Positions 7,623-13,652 of a stretch of DNA of 15,048 bases are shown in pieces. The DNA comes from Bdellovibrionales bacterium (GTDB taxonomy: Bacteria > Bdellovibrionota > UBA2428), in assembly GCA_018266335.1 (NCBI GenBank), contig JAFEAR010000150.1:1-15048 (forward strand), given 5' to 3'. Below the pieces are notes generated by a model. It had not been told where the DNA came from and did not search any database. It saw only the letters and a program-made list of their open reading frames with translations. The translations under genes and the position numbers were made by a program. Within the stretch, counting starts at the first letter, position 1. Every line of letters begins with the position of its first letter.

Positions 7623-7728
7623 CCAAGCTCATATCGGAATAACCATTTGATTTCTGAATAACGAAGCCAGTCGCGTCAAATTCAAGACATCGCTGTGAGC
7701 TAATTGTCACATATGGCAAGCCAGGTTC

Positions 7729-7769
7729 TTGATTCGTCCTACTTTGGTTAATACCATACAAACGTATGG
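7729..7769 (+). promoter_or_regulatory. Possible sigma70-like promoter and start-codon hairpin for the 7766 gene
   Basis: TTGATT (7729-7734) and TACCAT (7752-7757) are separated by 17 bases. That would place transcription start at about 7763-7766, essentially at the ATG. No Shine-Dalgarno is visible, so the transcript could be leaderless. A perfect inverted repeat, CCATAC-AAAC-GTATGG (7754-7769), covers the -10 and start codon and could act as a small operator. The -10 match is weak. Confidence 0.3.
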
Positions 7770-8317
7770 GCGTTCAAGAGGTCTCGAAAATACTGCGGCT
7801 AATCGAGCGTAAGTTACGCGAGCTTTCCAAAACGCAATGGCGTGAGTGGGAGGATGGGCGGCTATGGGTTGTGCTCAAGCTTCACAAAGATCAAAAGGCC
7901 CCGTACATGGTTCTTCACGGTATTCGCGGTGAAAGCGTTAGGTCTCGTTTGGAGCATGTCTTTGCGACAATCGACAATGAAATGCTGAAGCAGCTTCACG
8001 ACTCTCGTGGTGAGTTGCACATCACCCTGGATCAAGACCTGCGTTGTTCGCTGTGGATCGAGCCGAGCCAGAGGCATATTTCCTCTTATCCGACTTATGC
8101 GAGCGTTAATGCGCTCGTTTCTGCCAGCCCTCCTTCATCGGGCGATGAATGGCAGCCGATAATGGCGGTACAAGTCGGTGGTCCAAAAGTAATTTCTTTA
8201 AGTGATCAGGTTTCTGTCCCTCAGAAGCAAGCCACTCCTGAGTCCCGGCCGAAGTCAGAAAAAGTGGACTCCGATCATGTCCCGTCTTTTCCACAAAAGG
8301 CATCGGGTCATGAGTGA
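7766..8317 (+). CDS. Hypothetical protein, C-terminal part antisense to SRAP gene
   Basis: The frame encodes 183 residues of unrecognised family. Residues 1-115 look like a genuine globular protein: an amphipathic N-terminal helix (VSKILRLIERKLRELSK), then alternating strands and helices (LWVVLKLHKDQ, YMVLHGIRGES, GELHITLDQ, CSLWIEPS). From about residue 114 onward the sequence is Pro/Ser/Gln/Lys-rich and is read antisense to the last 212 bases of the SRAP gene, so this tail may be constrained mainly by that gene. The protein lacks membrane segments or catalytic motifs that I can name. The divergent GIY-YIG gene shares its upstream region. It could be a real gene with a disordered tail, or a shorter gene that lost its stop by juxtaposition. 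Confidence 0.55.
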   Translation: MGVQEVSKILRLIERKLRELSKTQWREWEDGRLWVVLKLHKDQKAPYMVLHGIRGESVRSRLEHVFATIDNEMLKQLHDSRGELHITLDQDLRCSLWIEPSQRHISSYPTYASVNALVSASPPSSGDEWQPIMAVQVGGPKVISLSDQVSVPQKQATPESRPKSEKVDSDHVPSFPQKASGHE

Positions 8318-8768
8318 GAAGGGCGAAGGAGTGAACGATCTCTCCTGAGGTCTTTGAGGTCCATTCCTCCCATATGCCCGCCGCTGACAATATGGGCTCC
8401 GATTCGGATTCGAAGGCCACCATATTGCCTGCAAGCTTGCCGGTGTAGATGGGTTCCACGAACGCTGAAATGGGTACCACGCAATGACGCTTTGTAAAGG
8501 CATCTTTAAACGAAGCCTTTTCGTCAACACTGTCGAGCCGTGCATTGTAGGTGGCAAACTTTGGTTTGCGCTCTTTTGACCATCTGGGAAGAAGCGAGAA
8601 CTGCATTGCCTCAGCTACGAGTTCGCCGTTCTTCATGTGAATTGCTGGGGCGAGTTTAAAGGGCGCGACCGTGTCGTCGGGAATATCCTTGAGCGAGGCG
8701 TCCAACTTTACGCCGTATATGTTCTTGATGGTCTTAGTCGAATAGCGAACGGTGAAGATGGCGCACAT
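8106..8768 (-). CDS. SOS response-associated peptidase (SRAP, YedK/HMCES-like)
   Basis: SRAP proteins form a covalent link between their N-terminal cysteine and abasic sites in single-stranded DNA, shielding them. This 220-aa protein keeps every key position: Cys2 immediately after the initiator Met, N75 in ATYNARLDS, E105 in SAFVEP (the usual GFYEW is diverged here) and H164 in GHDRSP. The numbering of N75 and E105 coincides with E. coli YedK. KASFKDAF and KRHCVVP are further family blocks. Its last 71 codons overlap, tail to tail, an opposite-strand frame. No LexA-type box is obvious upstream. Located among defence-like genes rather than housekeeping ones, it may be a mobile-element-associated SRAP; such copies are common on plasmids and phages. 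Function is inferred from conserved residues. Confidence 0.9.
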   Translation of the reverse strand: MCAIFTVRYSTKTIKNIYGVKLDASLKDIPDDTVAPFKLAPAIHMKNGELVAEAMQFSLLPRWSKERKPKFATYNARLDSVDEKASFKDAFTKRHCVVPISAFVEPIYTGKLAGNMVAFESESEPILSAAGIWEEWTSKTSGEIVHSFALLTHDPMPFVEKTGHDRSPLFLTSAGTQEWLASEGQKPDHLKKLLLDHRLVPPLSAAIHRPMKEGWQKRAH

Positions 8769-8821
8769 GAAGCAAATACTAGCATTGATATTAGGTATGC
8801 TGGATAGGAGTTGATAGGTAT

Positions 8822-8850
8822 AAGAGCTCCCCTATAAACGAGGTGCTCTT
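8822..8850. other. Inverted repeat between divergent SRAP and small membrane-protein genes
   Basis: AAGAGCTCC (8822-8830) pairs with GGTGCTCTT (8842-8850), with one internal mismatch and an 11-base spacer containing TATAAA. It sits in the 123-base divergent spacer between the genes starting at 8768 and 8892, so it could be an operator or an mRNA hairpin. Confidence 0.35.
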
Positions 8851-8891
8851 GTGTGTAAGTGGGACGCTCTTTAGAAAGGGACAAAGCGCAA

Positions 8892-9269
8892 ATGAACAGT
8901 TATCAATGTGAAGCTAGAAAAATTCTTCAGTTCGCCCTCAGATGGAAAATTGAAGGAGGGGAATCCCCCTCAATGCCATTCATTTGCATTCCTCATTCTT
9001 CATATGGGAATGTTAAAAAAGCATCACGATATGCCCGGGGAACTCTCCTTGAAAATGATGCAAGCTGCCTGCGGCACTATATGGAAAGTGCGGGATATGT
9101 GATGCTAGACGAGCACCATGATCGGGTAACCGCGCGAGGAATTGATTTCGCTGAGTCCACAGTCTTTAACAGGCATCAGTTTTGGTTCGGCATCATATTG
9201 GGTGCCTCATTGTCGTTCATGTCGGCTTTCATACTGTTTGTACTCAATTACTATCTTGGAAGACATTAG
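8892..9269 (+). CDS. Small protein with possible winged-helix N-domain and C-terminal transmembrane helix
   Basis: This is a 125-aa protein with no family I can name with confidence. The middle segment (SAGYVMLDEHHDRVTARGIDFAES) resembles the wing and final helix of small winged-helix proteins, in which a strand pair precedes 'LTxKGixF'. Residues about 96-121 (FWFGIILGASLSFMSAFILFVLNYYLG) form one strong transmembrane helix ending three residues before the C-terminus, so the protein would be tail-anchored with the soluble domain in the cytoplasm. The ATG at 8892 is preferred to a GTG at 8859 because AGAAAGGGA lies about ten bases upstream. It is divergent from the SRAP gene and convergent with the SIR2-like gene, with 39 bases between stops. 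A membrane-tethered sensor or partner is one possibility, but this is inference. Confidence 0.7.
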   Translation: MNSYQCEARKILQFALRWKIEGGESPSMPFICIPHSSYGNVKKASRYARGTLLENDASCLRHYMESAGYVMLDEHHDRVTARGIDFAESTVFNRHQFWFGIILGASLSFMSAFILFVLNYYLGRH

Positions 9270-9308
9270 ACTGTATATGCAATGGGGATGTCTATTGAAG
9301 TGACAGGG

Positions 9309-10370
9309 CTACTGTTTCTTTTTGAGTTCTTTAAGTCGAGATATGAGAACGTCTAGTCCTCCAATCGTTGAATTGAACCCTCGGCGGACTAGTTCTTTTC
9401 GGCATGGGTCTTTTGGATTGAATACAAAAACCGTAGTCTTGCTGGCATTTTTTCCAAACAATTCAGTCGCAACAAATTGATCAACGTCGGCAGCAAATAC
9501 GGGGTTCATGCCGCAGATAAATATCTCATCAAATTTGATAGTCTCTTTTGAAAAGACTCTTCGAATCTCTTTCAAAGTTCCTTGCCCCATAGGCCCTGTT
9601 TTTTGGTCGCAGTAGTCAGCCATCACCGGGAGCTCCCCGGAATAAAGTGAAACTAGTGCGGTTGTTCTATCTTGACTACAAATCGTGCCCTCAAGGCTTG
9701 TTCCACGAAGAGTCTCTTCATCTTCAAGTCGTATGGGACTGCCGTGAGCAGGATTGATGAGGCGCCAATTGCAGGATCCATGGGGTTTGAAAAAAAGCAC
9801 ATCTGGGCTACCGAAACTTGCTGAGCTTTGTCCCCACAATCCGACGTAGCCATATTTAATGCCAATCTGATCGAGCGCTTCTTCTAAGAGAATGTCGTAA
9901 TTCAAGGAGAGAATTGATACTTTCATTCCGCCAGTTATTAGCGCGTGAATCTGCTCTGCTAATTCGGAATATAAATCTTTGTCCTTTCGGAATGGTGTGT
10001 TTGGAGCGAGAAAGTAGATTGCAGAAAGAATTCGCAAGCTATCGGCTACTTCGGCCCACTCACCAGCTTCTGAGTTGTTTTGATAGAGATGAGCTATCAA
10101 TCGTTCATAGTTTCGATATTGAGCCAATTCATGAATTGATAGGGCGGTATTAAGTGCACACATAGACCTCAAGGTATTTTGCGACATGGGAACATCCAAT
10201 ACGGTCGGCGGAGAACCGATCGATTCGGAAAGATACAACTTTAGTTTATCTAAGAGATCTGGTCCGGTCGGTGGCTTTGCAGCAAATCTTGATCTCGCTC
10301 CTAAACTTGCCCCGGCTCCAATTGCTATGCAGATATGCTTTTTCATTTTATTTTTACCTCTATAGATCAT
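9309..10370 (-). CDS. SIR2-like domain protein (putative NAD-binding effector)
   Basis: This is a 353-aa protein with the SIR2/sirtuin Rossmann signatures seen in bacterial defence NADases. They are IGAGASLGA (17-25, NAD-binding loop), PTGPDLL (34-40), SLNYDILLE (155-163, with N157 and D159), KPHGSCNW (195-202, with the candidate catalytic H197), and a late FICGMNP...D element. No zinc-binding cysteine quartet typical of deacetylase sirtuins is apparent, which favours NAD hydrolysis over deacetylation. There is no recognisable partner domain (no HerA, Argonaute or TIR). It is the last gene of the operon beginning at 11736. Its ATG overlaps the stop of the preceding small ORF as ATGA, with AGGA five bases upstream, supporting 10370; an internal ATG at 10346, nearer to the NAD loop, is the alternative. 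I infer an abortive-infection-type effector by context and family; the substrate is unproven. Confidence 0.88.
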   Translation of the reverse strand: MIYRGKNKMKKHICIAIGAGASLGARSRFAAKPPTGPDLLDKLKLYLSESIGSPPTVLDVPMSQNTLRSMCALNTALSIHELAQYRNYERLIAHLYQNNSEAGEWAEVADSLRILSAIYFLAPNTPFRKDKDLYSELAEQIHALITGGMKVSILSLNYDILLEEALDQIGIKYGYVGLWGQSSASFGSPDVLFFKPHGSCNWRLINPAHGSPIRLEDEETLRGTSLEGTICSQDRTTALVSLYSGELPVMADYCDQKTGPMGQGTLKEIRRVFSKETIKFDEIFICGMNPVFAADVDQFVATELFGKNASKTTVFVFNPKDPCRKELVRRGFNSTIGGLDVLISRLKELKKKQ

Positions 10371-10594
10371 TTGTTTCCTGTAAGTTTGGATATGTTGAGA
10401 GCCGCTGGTGCAAGTGCTTGTCCAGGTGGCGCTTTCATTTGTTGGCGAAGAGTATGGTCACATGTCATATATAGATTTGTTAGTTCAACTGTCAGTTTGC
10501 CCGGATGTCGCGCAGGAAATTGCGTCGTTTTGAGTAACTTTTTCGTTACGGGTCGCCCTCCTTTTCCCGAACCAAGATCTCGTACTTCTTCCAC
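10367..10594 (-). CDS. Small hypothetical ORF between second XRE gene and SIR2-like gene
   Basis: The frame encodes up to 75 residues from a GTG at 10594 with no convincing ribosome-binding site. Its TGA overlaps the SIR2-like gene's ATG in an ATGA arrangement. An alternative start is GTA at 10549-10547. That codon lies eight bases after AAGGAG and overlaps the preceding gene's TAA as GTAA, exactly where ATGA occurs at the other junctions of this operon; the product would then be 60 residues (VTKKLLKTTQFPARHPGK...). The sequence is basic, with no known motif, signal peptide or membrane helix. It may be a real small protein with a non-canonical or mutated start, or merely a coupling reading frame that delivers ribosomes to the SIR2 start. 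I do not recognise it. Confidence 0.4.
   Translation of the reverse strand: MEEVRDLGSGKGGRPVTKKLLKTTQFPARHPGKLTVELTNLYMTCDHTLRQQMKAPPGQALAPAALNISKLTGNK
10534..10549 (-). other. Small hairpin at the second XRE gene stop
   Basis: GTAAC (10534-10538) and GTTAC (10545-10549) form a 5-bp stem around TTTTTC. On the coding strand the stem includes the stop codon of the XRE gene and the GTA that stands where the next start codon is expected, just below a strong AAGGAGGG. It may modulate translation of the downstream frame. Confidence 0.3.
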
Positions 10595-10839
10595 CCGGGT
10601 TCCAGGCGAGTGATCATCCTGGGGGACTTCGGATCGGGAATCCCAAAGGCCAATTCGTAGAACGAAACATCGAGGGCCAAAGCCACTCGTTGAAGTTTAT
10701 CCAGACATGGTCGCTTACCGCTGATCCACCCTTGAATAGTGTTTCGAGAAACTCCCGATATCTTAGCGAGGTCCTTAATTCGAAGTCGGCGGCGTTCACA
10801 AAGTTTGACCAGCCGTACTCTAAGTGGAGCCGCGTTCAT
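10546..10839 (-). CDS. XRE/Cro-family HTH regulator (second in operon)
   Basis: This is a 97-aa DNA-binding protein. Residues about 8-62 form a Cro/CI-type helix-turn-helix: RLVKLCERRRLRIKDLAKI, then SGVSRNTIQGWISGKR as turn and recognition helix, then LDKLQRVALALDVSFYELAF. The last 30 residues (DPKSPRMITRLEPGWKKYEI...) are a short charged tail. The ATG at 10839 is chosen over an upstream start because it is preceded by AGGGGG at eight bases and overlaps the previous gene's stop as ATGA. A longer frame opening at 10995 lies within the preceding gene and is not needed. As the second regulator of the operon it could control the SIR2 effector, or act as an antitoxin-like component; both are inferences. 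Confidence 0.88.
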   Translation of the reverse strand: MNAAPLRVRLVKLCERRRLRIKDLAKISGVSRNTIQGWISGKRPCLDKLQRVALALDVSFYELAFGIPDPKSPRMITRLEPGWKKYEILVREKEGDP

Positions 10840-11135
10840 AGCGGTGACCCCCTTTCTGAGTAACTTCTGCGATAGACGTGGCCCCAATTTCCACAGCGCT
10901 GGGTCTCCAAGTTGTAATCCGGGGTTAGCTCGGTGCAAAAGCCCGGTCGGCCCCAATTGATTCGCAGTAGCTCTTCCTGTTTTTTCAGGAGCCAAGAAAT
11001 CGATTCTGGGGACGACTCGGATGAGTCGTCTCGCGAAGCACTTTCACTCGCAAAGTTCCAAATCGCTCGTGCACCTGCGACCAAAACTGAGCCAGCAAGC
11101 AACTTGGCTTTGAAATTCGAAATACCAAGAATCAT
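10836..11135 (-). CDS. 99-aa protein with hydrophobic N-terminus, unknown function
   Basis: The N-terminal 27 residues contain a positively charged start and a hydrophobic run (KAKLLAGSVLVAGARAIWNF), which could be a signal anchor or a membrane helix, although it is short and rather alanine-rich. An acidic Ser/Asp/Glu linker (SASRDDSSESSPES) follows, then a helix (WLLKKQEELLRI) and a C-terminal region with two cysteines (PGFCTE, TQRCGN). No family is recognised. Both ends overlap neighbours by four bases as ATGA, and AAAGGAG lies eight bases before the ATG. This strongly supports it as a real, translationally coupled gene. A membrane-linked or sensor partner of the SIR2 effector is possible but unproven. 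Confidence 0.7.
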   Translation of the reverse strand: MILGISNFKAKLLAGSVLVAGARAIWNFASESASRDDSSESSPESISWLLKKQEELLRINWGRPGFCTELTPDYNLETQRCGNWGHVYRRSYSERGSPL

Positions 11136-11383
11136 GACTTTGTCTCCTTTGTCGTATGCTCGTAAGGCAGCTCACCCAGCTCATCGGCGACCATAGTGAT
11201 GATGTCGGCAGATTCATCAATGATGATTCCGAGTCCCACGCGGATCGCATCGAACTGCTCGTCAATTTCGGGTTCGTCGTGGTGAGCGGCCTGAAGCATT
11301 CCGCTCAGGGCACGCAACTTTTGGCCGACTTTTTTGAGTTGCTTCGAGTAGTCCTCCAGGTCGTTCGGGTGAATCGGCTTCAT
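11132..11383 (-). CDS. 83-aa helical protein, unknown function
   Basis: This is a small acidic protein. Its sequence predicts two long helices: DLEDYSKQLKKVGQKLRALSGMLQAA (about 8-33) and a second hydrophobic-faced helix (IRVGLGIIIDESADIITMVADELG, about 47-70). This pattern is typical of small dimeric coiled-coil or helical-bundle partner proteins. No catalytic or DNA-binding motif is seen. The ATG overlaps the stop of the upstream XRE gene and its own TGA overlaps the next ATG, both as ATGA. AAGGAG lies eight bases before the start. The strict coupling to the XRE gene is like that of toxin-antitoxin or regulator-partner pairs. I do not recognise a family. Confidence 0.72.
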   Translation of the reverse strand: MKPIHPNDLEDYSKQLKKVGQKLRALSGMLQAAHHDEPEIDEQFDAIRVGLGIIIDESADIITMVADELGELPYEHTTKETKS

Positions 11384-11736
11384 GACCGGAACTCCTTCTT
11401 CGATACCAACTTGGTTAAGATCGGATGGATCGCCTCGACCACGTCGTCAGACATTGAATTGAATAGATCTAGGCACTCGGCTCGAATGGGCGAGTTCACA
11501 AAGGCTGCCCCCGTTAGGTAGCTTTGAAACGACTTTGGGGTTTGTCCGTAGATCGGCAGTAGCGCCTGGAAGTGGTCGTCTGTGATATCGACCCTTCCGT
11601 TTTCTAAGTGACTAATCCACGCTATCGACTTCGATGCGAGGGTCGCCGCTTGTGCCATTGAAAGGCCTCGGCTTTCGCGAAGGCGCTTGAGCATCACAGC
11701 CTCGGCTGTAACTCTTTTGGTTTTTGTTCTGTGCAT
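11380..11736 (-). CDS. XRE-family HTH regulator (first gene of SIR2 operon)
   Basis: This is a 118-aa protein. Residues about 14-70 form an XRE/Cro helix-turn-helix: VMLKRLRESRGLSMAQAATLA, then SKSIAWISHLENGRVDITDDHF as turn and recognition helix. The C-terminal half (AFVNSPIRAECLDLFNSM onward) is probably a helical dimerisation or sensing region. The ATG at 11736 is chosen because AAGGGAAAC precedes it; a longer open frame back to 11817 would run through the promoter region. Immediately upstream is a 36-bp imperfect palindrome (11808-11843) that overlaps candidate -10 elements, so autorepression is likely. It heads a minus-strand chain of six reading frames ending in the SIR2-like gene. The stop overlaps the next ATG as ATGA. 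Confidence 0.88.
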   Translation of the reverse strand: MHRTKTKRVTAEAVMLKRLRESRGLSMAQAATLASKSIAWISHLENGRVDITDDHFQALLPIYGQTPKSFQSYLTGAAFVNSPIRAECLDLFNSMSDDVVEAIHPILTKLVSKKEFRS

Positions 11737-12107
11737 AAGTTTCCCTTCATGCACCGCATGTTTAACGTTGCTCTCAAGCTCGGATGGAAAACTGTGGGAA
11801 GTTCGAGCGTTATACACTTAACGCTCGCGTTACATTTATAACGGCCTCGACAATTCCGGCTCTCCCAATCCTTCCCAAAAATGGGCCCAAATCAGGTGAT
11901 GTCGGCTGATGTCGTGATTTCGAATTTCAGATCTGAATACTTCAGGCGCCTGCGGTGAAATGATGAGACGTTGCAAAACGCCACATCTCAACTGATTGAA
12001 ATAACTACTGGATGCGAAGTGTACCCGAATCTGAGTGAAACCGAGAACCCCTGATGTCACCTCGGGGGATCCCTACTGCTGCGTCCTTAACTGATGCTAT
12101 CCAAAGT
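11737..12107. other. Promoter/leader and spacer between SIR2 operon and tRNA-Asp
   Basis: No convincing gene lies here. The operon leader contains a short inverted repeat, CATGC-ACC-GCATG (11748-11760), just above the ribosome-binding site, and the palindrome at 11808-11843. From 11844 to 12107 there are partial repeats (GATGTCGGCTGATGTCGTG near 11897) and a weak inverted repeat (CCGAG near 12041, CTCGG at 12061-12065). This is the spacer expected between an integrated element's end and the tRNA it targets, but no integrase gene is present. Confidence 0.5.
11808..11843. promoter_or_regulatory. 36-bp imperfect palindrome, probable operator of the SIR2 operon
   Basis: The left arm CGTTATACACTTAACGC (11808-11824) and right arm GCGTTACATTTATAACG (11827-11843) pair at 14 of 17 positions across a 2-base centre. 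The outer 7 bases and inner 6 bases of each arm pair perfectly, and the three mismatches lie in the middle. On the minus strand both halves contain TATAA-like sequences that could serve as the -10 box of the operon headed by the XRE gene at 11736. A dimeric or tetrameric XRE repressor binding here would give autoregulation. Confidence 0.7.
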
Positions 12108-12184
<77 letters not shown>

Positions 12185-12308
12185 GAGCAGTGTTTAAGGC
12201 CCAACCGGATGTAGCCGCTCCCACTCGGGTGGTCAAGACTTTGCCTTAAAATCGCCCGCAAAAGTGCCCATCTCGACCCCGGGCCGTTCGGGATCTATAG
12301 CTATTTCC

Positions 12309-13643
12309 ATGGTCACTCCCCGGGCAAAAAGCAGTACGGCGGTCGTTCAGGAGGACCTCTTCGCGATTCCCGCTGCCGCCAAGGCGGAGCCCGCCGAAAA
12401 GCCCGCTCCCAAGCCCAAAGTGCCCGAGGGGCCCCGGGTTTATTCGGTCACCGAAATCACCCAGAACCTGCGCGATTCCCTGCGCGAGCGCTTCCCCGAA
12501 ATCCTCGTTCAGGGCGAAATCTGCGACTACAAGGGCGCCCACCGCAGCGGCCACCTGTACTTTGGCCTAAAAGACGAAAAAGCCCAGCTCCGGGCCGTCA
12601 TGTGGAAGCCCGACGCCAGCCGCATCCCCTTCGAGGTCAAGAACGGCCAGGAGGTCATCCTCACGGGCCGCTTGGACTTCTATCCGGCCGGCGGCAGCCT
12701 GCAGCTGGTGGCCACGCGCATGGAGCCCGTGGGCATTGGCGCGCTCCAGCTTAAGTTCGAGCAGCTCAAGGAAAAGCTCAAGGCCGAGGGCCTCTTCGAT
12801 GCCGCCCGCAAGCGCCGGGTGGCCCCCCTTAACTGGCGCATCGGCGTGGTCACGGGGCGCAGCACGGCCGCGCTGCAGGACATGCTCAAAATCTTCGCCA
12901 TGCGCTTTCCGCTGGCCGAAATTTTCTTTTTCCACGCCGCCGTTCAGGGCGAAAAAGCAGCGCCCGAAATCGTAGCGGCCATTCAACGCGCCAACCGTTA
13001 CAGCGCCGGCGCCGCCAAACCCCTCGACGTGCTGATTGTGGGGCGGGGCGGGGGCTCGTACGAGGACCTCTTCGTGTTTAACGACGAGTCCGTGGCGCGC
13101 GCCCTGGCGGCGTCCAAAATTCCCACCGTTTCGGCCGTGGGCCACGAAATCGACTTCACCATTGCCGACATGGTCGCGGACCGTCGCTCGGCCACGCCCT
13201 CGCACGCCGCGCAAGAAACCGTGCCCGAGCTCGCCCTGTGGCTCGTGCGCCTGGAAGAAATCGAAACCATGTTCCAGCGCCGCGCGGGCGATGCCATTCA
13301 GGATTTGCGCCAGCGTGTGGACTTGTTGCACGCGCGCATCTTGGGGGCCGCGCCGCAAAAGCGTTTGGAACTGCAAAAACAAACACTCAAGGAACGCCGC
13401 GTGCGTTTGGAGCGTCTCATGTCGCTGGCACTCGAGCGGCGTCAGCAAACTGTCGCTCGTTACGCCGGTTTGCTCGATGCGCTCTCGCCCCTGCGCGTAA
13501 TCGAGCGGGGTTATTCGCTCACCGAAGGCCCCCGCGGCCTGGTTCGCTCCTCGCGCGATGCAGCACCGGGCGACACGCTCAAGCTCCGGTTCTCTGACGG
13601 CTTTCTCAAGGCCCAAGTGTTGGAACGCACCGAACTCGGTTAA
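12309..13643 (+). CDS. xseA: Exodeoxyribonuclease VII large subunit
   Basis: XseA is the catalytic subunit of exonuclease VII, which degrades single-stranded DNA to oligonucleotides in repair. After an extension of about 45 residues rich in Ala, Pro and Lys, the OB-fold begins at VYSVTEITQNLRD and includes GEICDYKGAHRSGHLYFGLKD. The catalytic domain follows, with IGVVTGRSTAALQDML, GRGGGSYEDL (245-254), GHEIDFTIADMVADRRS (278-294) and TPSHAA. A coiled-coil region (about 315-390) and the C-terminal RGYSLTEG segment complete the family architecture; the 444-aa length is normal. The ATG at 12309 is preferred, but no clear ribosome-binding site supports it, and a GTG at 12264 adds 15 residues. The extension contains QEDLF (14-18), which resembles a sliding-clamp-binding peptide. 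The small subunit gene xseB is not next to it; a kinase gene follows nine bases later. Confidence 0.96.
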   Translation: MVTPRAKSSTAVVQEDLFAIPAAAKAEPAEKPAPKPKVPEGPRVYSVTEITQNLRDSLRERFPEILVQGEICDYKGAHRSGHLYFGLKDEKAQLRAVMWKPDASRIPFEVKNGQEVILTGRLDFYPAGGSLQLVATRMEPVGIGALQLKFEQLKEKLKAEGLFDAARKRRVAPLNWRIGVVTGRSTAALQDMLKIFAMRFPLAEIFFFHAAVQGEKAAPEIVAAIQRANRYSAGAAKPLDVLIVGRGGGSYEDLFVFNDESVARALAASKIPTVSAVGHEIDFTIADMVADRRSATPSHAAQETVPELALWLVRLEEIETMFQRRAGDAIQDLRQRVDLLHARILGAAPQKRLELQKQTLKERRVRLERLMSLALERRQQTVARYAGLLDALSPLRVIERGYSLTEGPRGLVRSSRDAAPGDTLKLRFSDGFLKAQVLERTELG

Positions 13644-13652
13644 ATTAAATAC

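Noticed and set aside
7309..7761. 150-codon minus-strand frame overlapping the GIY-YIG gene start
   Set aside because: Half of it is an out-of-frame copy of the GIY-YIG coding region and the remainder covers the divergent promoter; the protein is low-complexity Arg/Gln-rich.
8101..8116. Hairpin GAGCG...CGCTC at the SRAP stop, sharing TTAACGCTCGC with the operator core at 11818
   Set aside because: The shared 11-mer lies inside coding sequence, has no U-tract and no partner half-site; probably chance.
10840..10995. Upstream extension of the second XRE gene to 10995
   Set aside because: The added 52 residues are out-of-frame with the overlapping 99-aa gene and lack a domain; the ATG at 10839 has a strong ribosome-binding site and an ATGA overlap.
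11836..12060. 74-codon minus-strand frame between the operator and the tRNA
   Set aside because: No recognisable family, no ribosome-binding site, and it would read through part of the palindrome; treated as non-coding spacer.
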